Assembly (NCBI RefSeq): GCF_003614185.1
Contig: NZ_KZ987724.1
Location: forward strand, 1,294,159 to 1,358,158
Length of the DNA stretch: 64,000 bases
Source of the DNA: Paenibacillus aceti
GTDB lineage: Bacteria > Bacillota > Bacilli > Paenibacillales > Paenibacillaceae
Direction of reading: 5' to 3'
Shown here: in pieces, positions 46,708 through 55,340 of the stretch
Numbering within the stretch: position 1 is the first letter of the stretch
How the letters are laid out: the number at the start of each line of letters is the position of its first letter
Position numbers and translations under genes: made by a program
Notes under the pieces: generated by a model
The model's input: only the letters and a program-made list of their open reading frames with translations
What the model was told of the DNA's origin: nothing
The model's database searches: none

Positions 46708-48162
46708 GAGCGTTTTGCAGTAATCTGAGGCCTTGAGCCGTAAGGATTTTCGGACATAAAAAAGGGACTTCACCCCAACTTGGAGAAGTTTTCAAGTGAC
46801 CAAACCCAAAAACCTCAAGGATGGAGGAAGTCACTTTGTATATTCTCCAAGAATGTCTGTTTTCCTTCGAAGAACTTTTAAAAATTCAACCCAAGGAGAG
46901 ATTGCCGATCTTCTTCAGTTCTCTCGATCTGAGACCGTATGCCAAGGAACTGAGAAGCCGTTCACCCCGAGGCGCTGAGGGATACTGCAGACAAGGTATT
47001 CTACGAGCACTCTTGGCTGCGCCGCTTGAAGGAATAAGTACCTTTTCAGGGTTGCATAAGCGTTTGGATACGGATCTCCGGTTTCGTTATCAGTGTGGTC
47101 TTCCGCTGGATCGAGAAGCTCCTTCCATATCCACATTAAGCCGAGTTTTCTCAGAACTGACGAGAAAGGACTTGGCAAAACGGCTTTTTGAGGATTTGGT
47201 CACACGCTGTCAGCAGGAAGGTATCATAGAAGGCAGTAACGTCGCCATAGACAGCGCCGCTCTCCGCGCTTACGAGAAAAAGCAGCCCAAACGCAAAAGC
47301 GAGCAAACGGGTAATGCGAACTGGGGCGCAAAAATTGATTCCTTCGGCAATAAAATCACATGGTTTGGTTACAAAATTCATCTGGCGGTCGATACGAAAA
47401 GTGAATTGCCGATCGCCTTGGAAGTAACGCCGGCGCATGTCAATGATGGAGAAATGGCGCCGGGCCTGATCGAGAAAACAGCGTCCAGGACGAGCACACG
47501 ATTTTTCATACTCGATGCGGGCTACGACCAAATGAAAGTTTATGAGGCCGCCCGCAACGTCAAGGCACAAGCCATCATTCCCCTTAATCTGCGGGGGGAG
47601 AAGGAACCGCCTGCTGGCATGACCTCGAACGGAACACCGTGCTGTTCCATGGGTTATGCGATGACATACTGGGGAGTTGACGGCGATATGCATAAATTTC
47701 GCTGCCCGCATGCCACGGGTAAAGTCGACTGTCCGCTTGGCATGGCTGCCTGCTCGTCTTCAAACTATGGAATGGTCGTCAAAGTAAATGCGAAGGATGA
47801 TCTCCGGCGATACAGCATCCCTCATCGGGATACAAAGCGTTGGAAGGAACTTTACAATGAACGAACCAGCGTAGAACGCTGCAACTCCCGATTGAAAACC
47901 TATTTGACGGCAGACGCCGCACATGTCCGGGGCATTCAGAAAGTCACAACTCACCAGTATTTGAATGCCATTGTTCTGCTTGCATCTGCGCTCGCCGTTT
48001 CTCATCATTCAAAACGGGCTGCCGCTTAAAAAACGAGCTGTTCTAAAATTCTGCAAGTCTGCCCTTTTCTTCACCCATATAATACCATTTTCGAAAATTA
48101 CCCCTTAACGACAGTGAATATGCTATCGCTTCTTCTCTGAAACGGAATTATGCAAAACACTC
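46708..48162 (+). mobile_element. 1455-bp insertion sequence (IS1182-like DDE element)
   Basis: The terminal inverted repeats are GAGCGTTTTGCA at the left and TGCAAAACACTC at the right (one mismatch). The flanking target duplication is AAAT (46704-46707 and 48163-48166). It contains one transposase gene on the plus strand. Deleting the element and one AAAT restores the herA frame exactly, so the insertion is recent and clean. Confidence 0.93.
46836..48029 (+). CDS. DDE transposase, IS1182/IS5-superfamily type
   Basis: This ~397-residue transposase has an N-terminal DUF772-like region (GILRALLAAPLEGISTFSGL), a DDE core (SNVAIDSAALRAYEKKQPKR, then FFILDAGYDQMKVYEA) and the C-terminal Y-N-E-R-x-S-x-E-R-x-N-S-R-x-K block (ELYNERTSVERCNSRLKTYL) with the catalytic Glu. 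I preferred the TTG at 46836, eight bases after GGAGG; an ATG at 46821 in the same frame is the alternative. The gene looks intact, so the element may be mobile. Confidence 0.88.
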   Translation: MYILQECLFSFEELLKIQPKERLPIFFSSLDLRPYAKELRSRSPRGAEGYCRQGILRALLAAPLEGISTFSGLHKRLDTDLRFRYQCGLPLDREAPSISTLSRVFSELTRKDLAKRLFEDLVTRCQQEGIIEGSNVAIDSAALRAYEKKQPKRKSEQTGNANWGAKIDSFGNKITWFGYKIHLAVDTKSELPIALEVTPAHVNDGEMAPGLIEKTASRTSTRFFILDAGYDQMKVYEAARNVKAQAIIPLNLRGEKEPPAGMTSNGTPCCSMGYAMTYWGVDGDMHKFRCPHATGKVDCPLGMAACSSSNYGMVVKVNAKDDLRRYSIPHRDTKRWKELYNERTSVERCNSRLKTYLTADAAHVRGIQKVTTHQYLNAIVLLASALAVSHHSKRAAA

Positions 48163-48550
48163 AAATATATAACCGAAAGCGATACTGACATTTTTAATTC
48201 TATTAAAATGTTCGAACAAATAGCAAAAGAAGGTAGGAAATTCGGAATTTTCATGTTTCTAGCAAGTCAAAGACCTGGTGAACTATCCAAAACTGTGTTA
48301 TCCCAATGCAATAATTTCATTCTACACAGAATTAGAAGTAATGTTGACCTAGAACAAATGAGAAGAAGTATCCCATATATTAGTGATTCCCAATTACAAC
48401 GTATTTCGTATCTAACGACAGGTTCAGCATTATTAGTTGGTGATGCTTTTTCAGTGCCGATGGAATTAATAATCAAAGGAGAAGATTATGGATATCCTTC
48501 AGATACTTTTTTTCCATCTAGTATATGGGGAAGATTTAGCAAATCAACTG

Positions 48551-48572
48551 AGGTATGATCGGGGCCAAGCGA
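48551..48572 (+). repeat. 22-bp exact copy of a thiG segment at the island edge
   Basis: The 22 bases starting AGGTATGATC and ending CAAGCGA are identical to 24721-24742 inside thiG, in the same orientation. In thiG they encode GMIGAKR; here they span the herA stop codon. Similarity ends sharply on both sides. Confidence 0.8.
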
Positions 48573-48646
48573 AGGGAATATTAAATTGATGGAGAGATGA
48601 GAACAGCTGTAAAATAATATGAACCGATAAAATCGTTTTACACGGT

Positions 48647-49192
48647 TTATTGTACATCATATTCACAAAACTCGTATTTTGTACATATGTATAACCCAGT
48701 AGCCCAACCCTTGGCAGGATTTAAATCCCTTTTTGCTTCTTCAACTATATCTGAACTATCTTTAATTCCATCTAATGATTCAAACACTTCTTCATAATTT
48801 GTCATATCCTCACTTGGAATTGTATTAATAATTTCTTTGTCATGAAGTGTGTAAATTATTGATTTAGGAGAACCTGGAACTGAAAAAATCATGTTCCAAT
48901 ATCTCCTCTTTCCATCATATCCTTGATTAGAACCTGATTCTCCGTCAACACTAGATATTAAGTATAACTTTGCCATGGGATCCCATTTAATTGCTTTGAG
49001 TTGTCCTATCTTATATGCCTCAAGTAAAGTTACCTTGAAATCTTGTTCGTCGTGAAGAGCTATACTTTGTAGACTTCTATGAAAGTGACTACTGTTGCTT
49101 ATTGTCAATATTACTGAAGCTAGAACGAGGAAAGTTATGATATAGAATTTATATTTTTTAAAAAGTATAAGACTCTCACCCCTCTCGCTCAT
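48647..49192 (-). CDS. Membrane-anchored hypothetical protein
   Basis: This 181-residue protein has one N-terminal transmembrane helix (FYIITFLVLASVILTISN) after a short basic start, and a ~145-residue outer domain. The domain has LYLISSVDGESGSNQGYDGK, a YDGKRRYWNM segment and a Cys pair near the end (YICTKYEFCEYDV). I recognise no family. It might be a lone host gene or cargo of the accessory region. The start ATG at 49192 has no strong ribosome binding site; a GGGGTGAG stretch a few codons later leaves the start unsure. Confidence 0.65.
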   Translation of the reverse strand: MSERGESLILFKKYKFYIITFLVLASVILTISNSSHFHRSLQSIALHDEQDFKVTLLEAYKIGQLKAIKWDPMAKLYLISSVDGESGSNQGYDGKRRYWNMIFSVPGSPKSIIYTLHDKEIINTIPSEDMTNYEEVFESLDGIKDSSDIVEEAKRDLNPAKGWATGLYICTKYEFCEYDVQ

Positions 49193-49556
49193 ATAATTCT
49201 TTGGAGTTCATATGGATGCATTCCTCCTTCCCTCCAAAGTTTCATTCCAAGAAATTAAAATATAAACAGATAATCGTTCGATATACTAATAAATTCCAAT
49301 TGATTCTATTTTATTCTAGTATTTTACCTAATGTCAATATAAGTGGAATTTTATTCAAGTGTTTTTTTAAAGAGGACTATGATTAGTTTCATTTTGAAAG
49401 GATGTAAGAAAGCATTATCGTAATAAAAAATAATAAGAGTATCTTATCTTTCATAAATTATCTCCCACTATAAATTAATGTTTTCTTTCATTTGCTCACG
49501 TTTTCTTAGAATCTCAAACACGATGTTCTCAAGAGATGGGGATATCATGCTGTTAT
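49193..49556. other. AT-rich intergenic stretch, no gene seen
   Basis: Only short frames without ribosome binding sites occur. The right side approaches the IS110-family element, whose exact end I could not define. Confidence 0.4.
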
Positions 49557-49859
49557 GACATATTTTTCTCGAGGAACCGGTGACGGGAATAAAGCCTGGA
49601 ACACATTTTCCAATCTGTGGATGGTACCTATGATCGCACCTTGGATATCCACAATTCCCTCGACGGTTTACCCTCCCATGTCACACTGGGTCTATGCCCT
49701 CACATTCCTTCGTTCTACCTCTCAAGGGGTGGATGCCGCTTCTTGCTCCTTTACTGGGTCGTTGCCCTTATGATGAAAAATCTGCGGCTACTCCGTGCTT
49801 CTGTTTGTCGCGTTTGAAGTCTAAGCACTGTGAAGCAAGATGAATCGTTAATGTTTGAA
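49557..49859 (-). ncRNA. Candidate bridge-RNA region of the IS110-family element
   Basis: This ~300-nt flank 3' of the transposase is free of plausible coding and is moderately GC-rich, unlike its AT-rich surroundings. Known IS110/IS1111 elements encode a structured bridge RNA in a long non-coding end: upstream in the IS110 group, downstream in the IS1111 group. The downstream position here would suit the latter. I did not fold it or identify target/donor loops. Confidence 0.35.
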
Positions 49860-51155
49860 TTAAGCAACCATCTGTAGCTGAGACTGGCGTACCGGTCCCA
49901 ATACGTCATTTGCATTGTAGCGTATCTGTTTTGTTCCCAACGTATGCAATACTCGAATGAGTTTTCCACATAAGGCTACAATAGATTGTTTCTTCTTTAG
50001 CGGGTTCTGGGCTCGTTTCGTGTAATAGTGATGCAGCGCTTTAAATTCTGTATTTTTTGCCACCATGGGCATCATCGCACGGAACAGTAAAGCTCGAAGT
50101 CGAGACCGTCCCCGTTTGGTAATCGTGGACTTCCCTTTCTTCTTCCCAGAACTGTTCTCCCTTAGATTAAAGCCCGCAAGCCGTATAATCTGCTGACTAT
50201 GATTATATCCTTTGAGATCGCCTACCTCGGCCAGAAATCCAGCCAATGTTACGACTCCAACCCCAGGAACCGTTAGCATTTCTTCCGAACCAGGGATCTG
50301 TTCAAGCAGTTCTACCACCTGTCTCATGATGTCGTCTATCTGCCGAGTAAACAAAGTATGCTGCTCCAGCAAGTTCTTCAATTCAATCTTGGCTGCCATT
50401 AAACCCTCTGTGAGGCCGATAGAGTCCTGAGCTGCTTGAACCAGTTTCTCTGCTCGCTTCATGCCAACCGCCCGTTTAACCTCTTGTTTCCACCGTTTCA
50501 AAACTGTGAAAGCTCCAAGTGTTACAATTTCTTGCGGGGTAGGAAATTCTGCAAGCGTGATGAGAGAGGCTTTTCCTTCCCAGTCAGCAAACACGTTTTG
50601 ATATTCAGGAAAGAACCGGTCGAGCCAATTTTGAATCCGTCTTTGGACTTGACCCAGGTTTAACATAACCTTTTCTCGATGATTCATGAGGATGCGTAAA
50701 TCCGCATAAACGCTCTTTGGAAGCCGGGGCTCCGAATAATGGCCGTTACGAACGAGATCTGCAATAACCTTGGCATCCTTGTAGTCGTTTTTCGTTGGTG
50801 AATTGTCTTCAAGTTCTTTACTCTTGCTAACATGATGAGGGTTTACGATAACTAGTTTAATGCCCTCATGCTGTAGAAACTCAGCCAGGGTAAACCAGTA
50901 GTGTCCGGTTGGTTCGATGCCGAAGATGACGTCAGTCTTGGCATGTTGCCGTTGAAGTTCCTTCATCCACGATACTAGTTTTAACAAACCTGAACGGTCG
51001 TTTTTAAATACACAATCTTTTCCCAATTCGATCCCACGAAAATCGATCCCGCGTGCTACATGGGTTTCTTTGGCGATGTCTGCACCGATAACCAGTGTAT
51101 TTTCGGTAATTTGTTCAATACGTTGATTCTGTTTCTTAGATTGTTTATACTTCAT
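49860..51155 (-). CDS. IS110-family transposase (DEDD + serine type)
   Basis: This is a 431-residue recombinase. The N-terminal RuvC-like DEDD domain has LVIGADIAKETHVARG, IFGIEPTGHYW and NDYKDAKVIADL, carrying the acidic residues. The C-terminal transposase-20 domain has LTVPGVGVVTLAGFLAEVGD and RLAGFNLRENSSGKKKGKS, the latter with the catalytic serine region. It appears full length and intact. Its ribosome binding site lies within a hairpin at 51159-51225. Confidence 0.95.
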   Translation of the reverse strand: MKYKQSKKQNQRIEQITENTLVIGADIAKETHVARGIDFRGIELGKDCVFKNDRSGLLKLVSWMKELQRQHAKTDVIFGIEPTGHYWFTLAEFLQHEGIKLVIVNPHHVSKSKELEDNSPTKNDYKDAKVIADLVRNGHYSEPRLPKSVYADLRILMNHREKVMLNLGQVQRRIQNWLDRFFPEYQNVFADWEGKASLITLAEFPTPQEIVTLGAFTVLKRWKQEVKRAVGMKRAEKLVQAAQDSIGLTEGLMAAKIELKNLLEQHTLFTRQIDDIMRQVVELLEQIPGSEEMLTVPGVGVVTLAGFLAEVGDLKGYNHSQQIIRLAGFNLRENSSGKKKGKSTITKRGRSRLRALLFRAMMPMVAKNTEFKALHHYYTKRAQNPLKKKQSIVALCGKLIRVLHTLGTKQIRYNANDVLGPVRQSQLQMVA

Positions 51156-51158
51156 ATT

Positions 51159-51225
51159 GAGCGTCCTCCTTCTAACTTAGGGAATGAATGTCGACCATTC
51201 GGAACCCAGCATACAGGAGACGCTC
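51159..51225 (-). promoter_or_regulatory. Hairpin sequestering the transposase ribosome binding site
   Basis: On the minus strand GAGCGTCTCCT (from 51225) can pair with AGGAGGACGCTC (51170-51159), which contains the AGGAGG site of the transposase. Transcripts entering from outside would hide the site, while ones starting inside would not. This is a known way for insertion sequences to limit expression; here it is an inference. Read on the plus strand the stem is followed by five T and may also terminate transcription. Confidence 0.55.
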
Positions 51226-51230
51226 TTTTT

Positions 51231-51508
51231 ATTCAAACCTCAAATTAATTCATTACAGGAATGGCTCCTTAAATATTATATTTAATATTTACCGGTAATT
51301 GGCAAATAACTTATATATCTGCGAAGTTCGCATATCATGCTCACTAAATGATATCATGCGAAGTTCATATAATCCAGAATTATCCATTAACTCTACCCGT
51401 TAGTAAATTTAATATCTCACCCTTAACCACATAATGGGTCATGGTAGCAGTATATCGCTCTTACTTAAACCATATGCATAAAGATGCACTAGTGCAGTAT
51501 CGAATGTT
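51231..51508. other. AT-rich stretch with short direct repeats
   Basis: No gene seen. TGCGAAGTTC occurs at about 51319 and again near 51357, each close to ATATCATG, forming a small repeated/inverted motif. Confidence 0.35.
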
Positions 51509-52463
51509 CTACATTTGCAAATCAAATGTCCAAGGCCCTCTTATGACTACGCTGGGTTGTGCCAGCTTCAGAGTCACTTGCTTGCTGCCCGGCTCGATTG
51601 CAAATTCGATATATTCGATTGCACCGGTTTGCTCATTTAGCTTCGCTATGGAGCTCAATCCATCTAGATCAAAAAGATAGAGGGAAGCAGCGCTTGTTCA
51701 CTGTAATGAAGGTCCATGTACACACGTAAGCTGTTTGGCGCGACTTTCCCCGTCTTTGTGACGGTCACTGGAAATCCAGCGAGCTGGAACGTTTTATCCA
51801 TGTGTTCTTGCGCTACCGTCGGCAGCTTGACCGACACCTCATCCCGATAAGTGACGCTAATTTCAGGCAATGTAAGTGTGTAATGAGCATCCTCTTTTAT
51901 TTCCCTCAATGTAAAATAAAAATCGCTTGCAGGCGCACTTACGCCTGGAATGCGTTCAATCTTAACCCTCTCTCCGCTAGTGCCGTCGATTACATGCAGC
52001 TTATGATTCTCATCATGCATGTGCACACCATCTATCCCGTAATCGCTTATGCTAAAGCCCTCCATTGGAGGAGAAACCAACGATACCCTTGCCTTCTCTT
52101 CTATTCGGTCGGTGATCGCTGTGATCGTTACTCCATTTGCCGTGGCGGTCTTACCTAGTTCTGCGTAACTGGAGCAGGACTCCGCTTTCTCCAGATGAGC
52201 AGATACTCCAATGGTGGGTTCCTGGTGGAGAACAATCTTAATATTTCCCTTCACATCCAGCTTTCCTTTGTGCCAAAAGGAAGCAGTCCAGTCCCCAGAA
52301 CTGCCCCACAATGCAAAGGAACGACTCAAGTTATACTCCGTTCCCTGTGCATTAACAACGGTGACCTCATCGAATTGTGGCGTTTCCTTCCCTGCCATCG
52401 TGATATAGGTCATTTCGTTGTCGGTGAGAATACCTGTTTTTTGAAATATTCTGCCCGTTAGCT
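51509..52463 (-). pseudogene. Remnant of a DUF4179/DUF5643-type anti-sigma-like protein
   Basis: The minus-strand frame 52413-51664 (TASFWHKGKLDVKGNIKIVL, then LTLPEISVTYRDEVSVKLPT) stops early. Its continuation is in another frame (LYLFDLDGLSSIAKLNEQTG to VVIRGPWTFDLQM, stop at 51509). One base lost near the CCCTC run at about 51690 explains the shift. Upstream, coding-like sequence (RFIKLTGRIFQKTGILTDNE) reaches about 52463, where a stop lies, and the N-terminal membrane domain is gone. I assign the family from memory of the VIRGPW-type C-terminus. Confidence 0.65.
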
Positions 52464-52605
52464 TAATGAAGCGTAGTCAAGGATATCAAATCAGCACACT
52501 TTAATTGCCTTCTTTGCCCGTTCCATTCAGATGGATTTGCATTATAGGTTTATTTTACCAAACTAAAACTCATGACAATCGGTACAAGTTCTTGTCCTTC
52601 GACGG

Positions 52606-52740
52606 ATGTGTCCCATAATATCTATAGATAAGATTTTTAATATCCCGTTGGGTACAAAGCTATACAAAATCAAAGGTATTAACGAAGGGGCTGCAATTGC
52701 AGTAGAACTCGAGAAAGACATATATATTAAAGCCTACAAC
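52606..52740 (+). pseudogene. Possible gene remnant, unknown family
   Basis: The plus-strand frame reads SIDKIFNIPLGTKLYKIKGI, then NEGAAIAVELEKDIYIKAYN, which has a natural-looking amino-acid pattern. There is no ribosome binding site, and beyond ~52740 the frame runs through a terminator and an opposing gene. It may be the end of a lost gene. Confidence 0.3.
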
Positions 52741-52767
52741 AAAAAAAAGCCGCGGATTCCGCGACTC
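52741..52767 (-). terminator. Terminator of the DUF3934-type gene
   Basis: On the minus strand GTCGCGGAATCCGCGGC is followed by eight T. It lies 33 bp downstream of the TGA at 52800. Confidence 0.85.
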
Positions 52768-52799
52768 ATATACTGCCACCCAGATAAACTTCAGATAGG

Positions 52800-52961
52800 T
52801 CAGGTAGTTCCCTCGTTTTTAGCATCGCTGGATTTTTTCGTACCTTTACTCGTATAAGGCTTCGGGGTGCTTTTGGCCCGGCGGGCTTTTGCGTCCCAGC
52901 GGGTCTAGCCTTTCTTCCCTGTGCCTCTACCTGTTCCACCCTTGCCTTTTGATTTGCTCAA
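52800..52961 (-). pseudogene. DUF3934-like small protein with an internal stop
   Basis: From the TTG at 52961 (GGAGTGA ahead) the frame reads MSKSKGKGGTGRGTGKKG, then TAG at 52907-52905. It then continues in the same frame as TRWDAKARRAKSTPKPYTSK to a TGA at 52802-52800, 53 residues in all. The first block is the signature of the short DUF3934 family. Homologues have Trp at the stop position as I recall it (GKKGWNRW), so a TGG to TAG change is likely. The terminator right after it supports a former gene. Function unknown. Confidence 0.7.
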
Positions 52962-53097
52962 TAGATCACTCCGTTACATGCGGTATTCTTATTTTGGTCA
53001 TATTCATTTCTTTAGATTAATTAACCAGCATGTTGTAATATACACCACTGCGGTCATTATGTACATACTGTAAGCATCAAAGCCCTTTCTAGGATGA

Positions 53098-53988
53098 CTA
53101 TTTTTTCCTGATAGGGTATTTTAATTTTTCAATCAACCAAGCCTTTATCAATGGCAGAACTGTTATTGGTTGCATTGCCTTGGTGTGGTCCATTTCATTT
53201 CCCTTTATTATTTCTACATCCCATCCCGAGTGTTCTAATTCTTCTTTATTTTTCTGTAAGATACCTACAATATCAACTGTAACACTCCCAAAGTTTTCTC
53301 CATAAACAATTGTATCTTTCTCACCTGCAAACGTCAGTTTTGGAATAGATAATTGATGTTGAATTTTTCGATCATCAAAATCCATTAAATTTTTGTACAT
53401 CGTTACAAATTGTTTGGTTTGATTCGTATCAATCTTTACCTTTATATTATCCCAATCGATCTCTTCTGGACTTTCAAGGTTTACTTGTTCATCGCAAACA
53501 GGAGAATTTTGATTATCCAAAGCCTGTTGGTACGTTTTATTGGTAACTACCATCATTTCTTTATATGGGCCATCCAATGGTGGGAAACCACCCATAATTA
53601 AACTTTCTAATCGATTTGTCCTAATGGCTAATTGTAAGCCAACTAAAGCCAACCAAGAGTAACCATAATAGCTGAACTTATCAACGTTCATTTCATCGGC
53701 AATTAATATCAAATCATTTACAATGTTATCAGGTGTAAGATTTTCTGGATTGGGGTTTTGAAAACGATGTCCTTCATAGTCAAAATATAAAACTTGAAAT
53801 TCGTCTAACAGTCCCTCAATAAAGTGTTTTCCTAGCTCAGGATCAACTCCCCACAACTTTAAGTTTTCGGCTTCTTGTCCATAAACAGATTCTTTAGCTA
53901 CTGGAAGCATGATTGTTTTAAAAACGGGATTTCCAACTAATCCAACTTTTATTTCTGTTCCATCCGTAAGTTTTATGATTCTCTCCAT
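53098..53988 (-). CDS. Alpha/beta hydrolase
   Basis: This 296-residue cytoplasmic hydrolase-fold protein has the nucleophile elbow YYGYSWLALVGLQLA (nucleophile Ser near residue 118). A late His lies in EMDHTKAMQP, and an acid is likely in TFAGEKDTIVYG. The ATG at 53988 has TAGGAGTGA ahead; the longer frame to 54030 does not. It is divergent from a double-MerR regulator 151 bp away, which probably controls it. The substrate is unknown. Confidence 0.87.
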   Translation of the reverse strand: MERIIKLTDGTEIKVGLVGNPVFKTIMLPVAKESVYGQEAENLKLWGVDPELGKHFIEGLLDEFQVLYFDYEGHRFQNPNPENLTPDNIVNDLILIADEMNVDKFSYYGYSWLALVGLQLAIRTNRLESLIMGGFPPLDGPYKEMMVVTNKTYQQALDNQNSPVCDEQVNLESPEEIDWDNIKVKIDTNQTKQFVTMYKNLMDFDDRKIQHQLSIPKLTFAGEKDTIVYGENFGSVTVDIVGILQKNKEELEHSGWDVEIIKGNEMDHTKAMQPITVLPLIKAWLIEKLKYPIRKK

Positions 53989-54139
53989 GTGAATCACTCC
54001 TAAATTGTTTATACTACTAGCATATAACATTCATGCAATCTTTCGGTTTTATAATTAATTTCCCTTTAATGATAGGATTTTGAATAAAATATGTTATTGT
54101 AGCACTTGAATCTTTTACTTTAAAGAAGGAGCATTAAAA

Positions 54140-54850
54140 ATGGATAAATACACCCCAAAACACATTGCGGAAATTTTAAATATCAGCACAACAACCTTGA
54201 GAAGATATGAAGAACAAGATCTCATCCCAGAGGTACCAAGAACGAAAAGTAATCACCGCATCTATACATCGGTTCATTTCCAAGCATTTAATACTATTAG
54301 AACTTTGTTAAAAGGGTATGAAATCCCCGTGGTTTATGAAGTAATGAGAATGATTAGAATAAAAAAGTTTGATATGGCTCTTTGGTTAGTAAATGAACAA
54401 CTATTCCATATACAAGTAGAGAGACAAAGAGTGGAAGAAATACTCACTATGATTCAGACTACTGATTTTAACCAATTTAAAAAAATAAAATTAAAAGAAT
54501 TTATGAGTATTGGAGAGGTCGCCGAGATAGCAAACGTAAATACTTCAGCTATACGGCATTGGGAACACGAAGGGTTAATTCATTCAGAAAGAAACAAAAA
54601 CAATGGTTATAGGATGTTCACAATGCCTGAACTACGTAAAATTCTAGTCATTAGCAGTTTAAGAAAAACCGTTTTTTATATAGAAAATATGAAGAAGCTT
54701 TTACATGATTTAGATACACACAGCTATGGTCAAATCGAACGCTCTCTTCAACTTGTTTTGGAAAATCTAAATGAACAACTTTTCCTTCAATTTAAAGGCA
54801 TCGAAGAACTGATGAACTATATTGATTTAATTAGAAAAGAAATCATATAA
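54140..54850 (+). CDS. Transcriptional regulator with two tandem MerR-type DNA-binding domains
   Basis: This is a 236-residue protein. A first MerR winged HTH covers residues ~4-70 (YTPKHIAEILNISTTTLRRY then HRIYTSVHFQAF). A linker helix follows, and a second MerR HTH covers ~125-195 (SIGEVAEIANVNTSAIRHWE then NNGYRMFTMPELRKI). A C-terminal helical tail ends it. Classical MerR proteins have one HTH and dimerise; two in one chain could bind a MerR-spaced site as a monomer or bring two sites together. It was divergent from the hydrolase gene, its probable target. AAGGAG precedes the ATG. Confidence 0.86.
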   Translation: MDKYTPKHIAEILNISTTTLRRYEEQDLIPEVPRTKSNHRIYTSVHFQAFNTIRTLLKGYEIPVVYEVMRMIRIKKFDMALWLVNEQLFHIQVERQRVEEILTMIQTTDFNQFKKIKLKEFMSIGEVAEIANVNTSAIRHWEHEGLIHSERNKNNGYRMFTMPELRKILVISSLRKTVFYIENMKKLLHDLDTHSYGQIERSLQLVLENLNEQLFLQFKGIEELMNYIDLIRKEII

Positions 54851-54903
54851 AATTACCCGGTAAACATCCATCCAATGGTGTGTGCTTACTATCTGCATAC
54901 TGT

Positions 54904-54976
54904 CTACATTGCAAATCAAATGTCCAAGGCCCTCTTATAACGGCTCTCGGTCGTGTCAGCTTCAAAGTCAAATCGA
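54904..54976 (-). pseudogene. Second fragment of the DUF5643-like gene 3' end
   Basis: The minus strand encodes TLKLTRPRAVIRGPWTFDLQ, parallel to TLKLAQPSVVIRGPWTFDLQ at 51509-51600. Thirty bases (about 54908-54937) are identical to the first copy. The stop codon is lost by a one-base deletion (CAATGTAG versus CAAATGTAG). Only the end of the gene remains. Confidence 0.7.
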
Positions 54977-55210
54977 GTCACATTTCATAGTTACAGGGAA
55001 TTTTGTACTTTATGTCGGTAGTATGGCTTTCATAGGATTAACAATGCAATGTACGGCGCTCCCGCAATAACCTTACACCGACATTCATACCGCGCAACAA
55101 AACTACTAAAACTATGGTTTCAGCGGTTAGATATCCATCCGTTATGAAGGATATGGACGCAAATCTTCCTGATTCCCTGACATGCCAAAAATTTCGATAT
55201 CGATAATGTC
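54977..55210. other. Non-coding stretch
   Basis: I see no gene in this stretch. It may contain further decayed coding sequence. Confidence 0.35.
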
Positions 55211-55246
55211 AAAACACTACTGACATAATGTTGTCAGTAGTGTTTT
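55211..55246 (+). terminator. Strong hairpin terminator
   Basis: The stem AAAACACTACTGACA/TGTCAGTAGTGTTTT has a short loop and a T-run. No intact gene lies directly upstream on the plus strand, so it probably belonged to a lost gene. Confidence 0.8.
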
Positions 55247-55340
55247 TGTATACTTGGAATAAGTAACCGTAAAGGAGATAAATGCGAAGCATTTTGACCC
55301 AAAATGATATGATACGGTATTGTAGAGAGGATGGTATTTC

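Larger units (their letters stand above)
45273..48558 (+). pseudogene. HerA-like ATPase of the SIR2-HerA system, interrupted by an insertion sequence
   Basis: The coding sequence runs 45273-46707, is interrupted by the element at 46708-48162, and resumes after a 4-bp duplication at 48167-48558. Rejoined it gives 608 residues. An N-terminal HAS-barrel region is followed by Walker A GNTGSGKST (161-169), Walker B FIFDEAHK with Asp474-Glu475, and the arginine-finger region MFLASQRPGELSKTVLSQCN. The exact rejoined codons read DEAHKYITESD. The insertion falls directly after Walker B, so the ATPase is inactivated. An ATG at 45261 is an alternative start. HerA forms hexamers that assemble with SIR2 partners in known systems. 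Confidence 0.93.
49557..51230 (-). mobile_element. IS110-family insertion sequence (approximate limits)
   Basis: The element contains one IS110 transposase (minus strand), a ~300-nt coding-free flank downstream of it (49557-49859) and a short upstream flank. IS110 elements lack clear target duplications, so the ends given are approximate. Confidence 0.7.

Noticed and set aside
49555-49817. Plus-strand 66-72 codon frames beside the IS110 transposase
   Set aside because: They overlap each other in different frames, lack recognisable domains, and lie in the likely non-coding end of the element.
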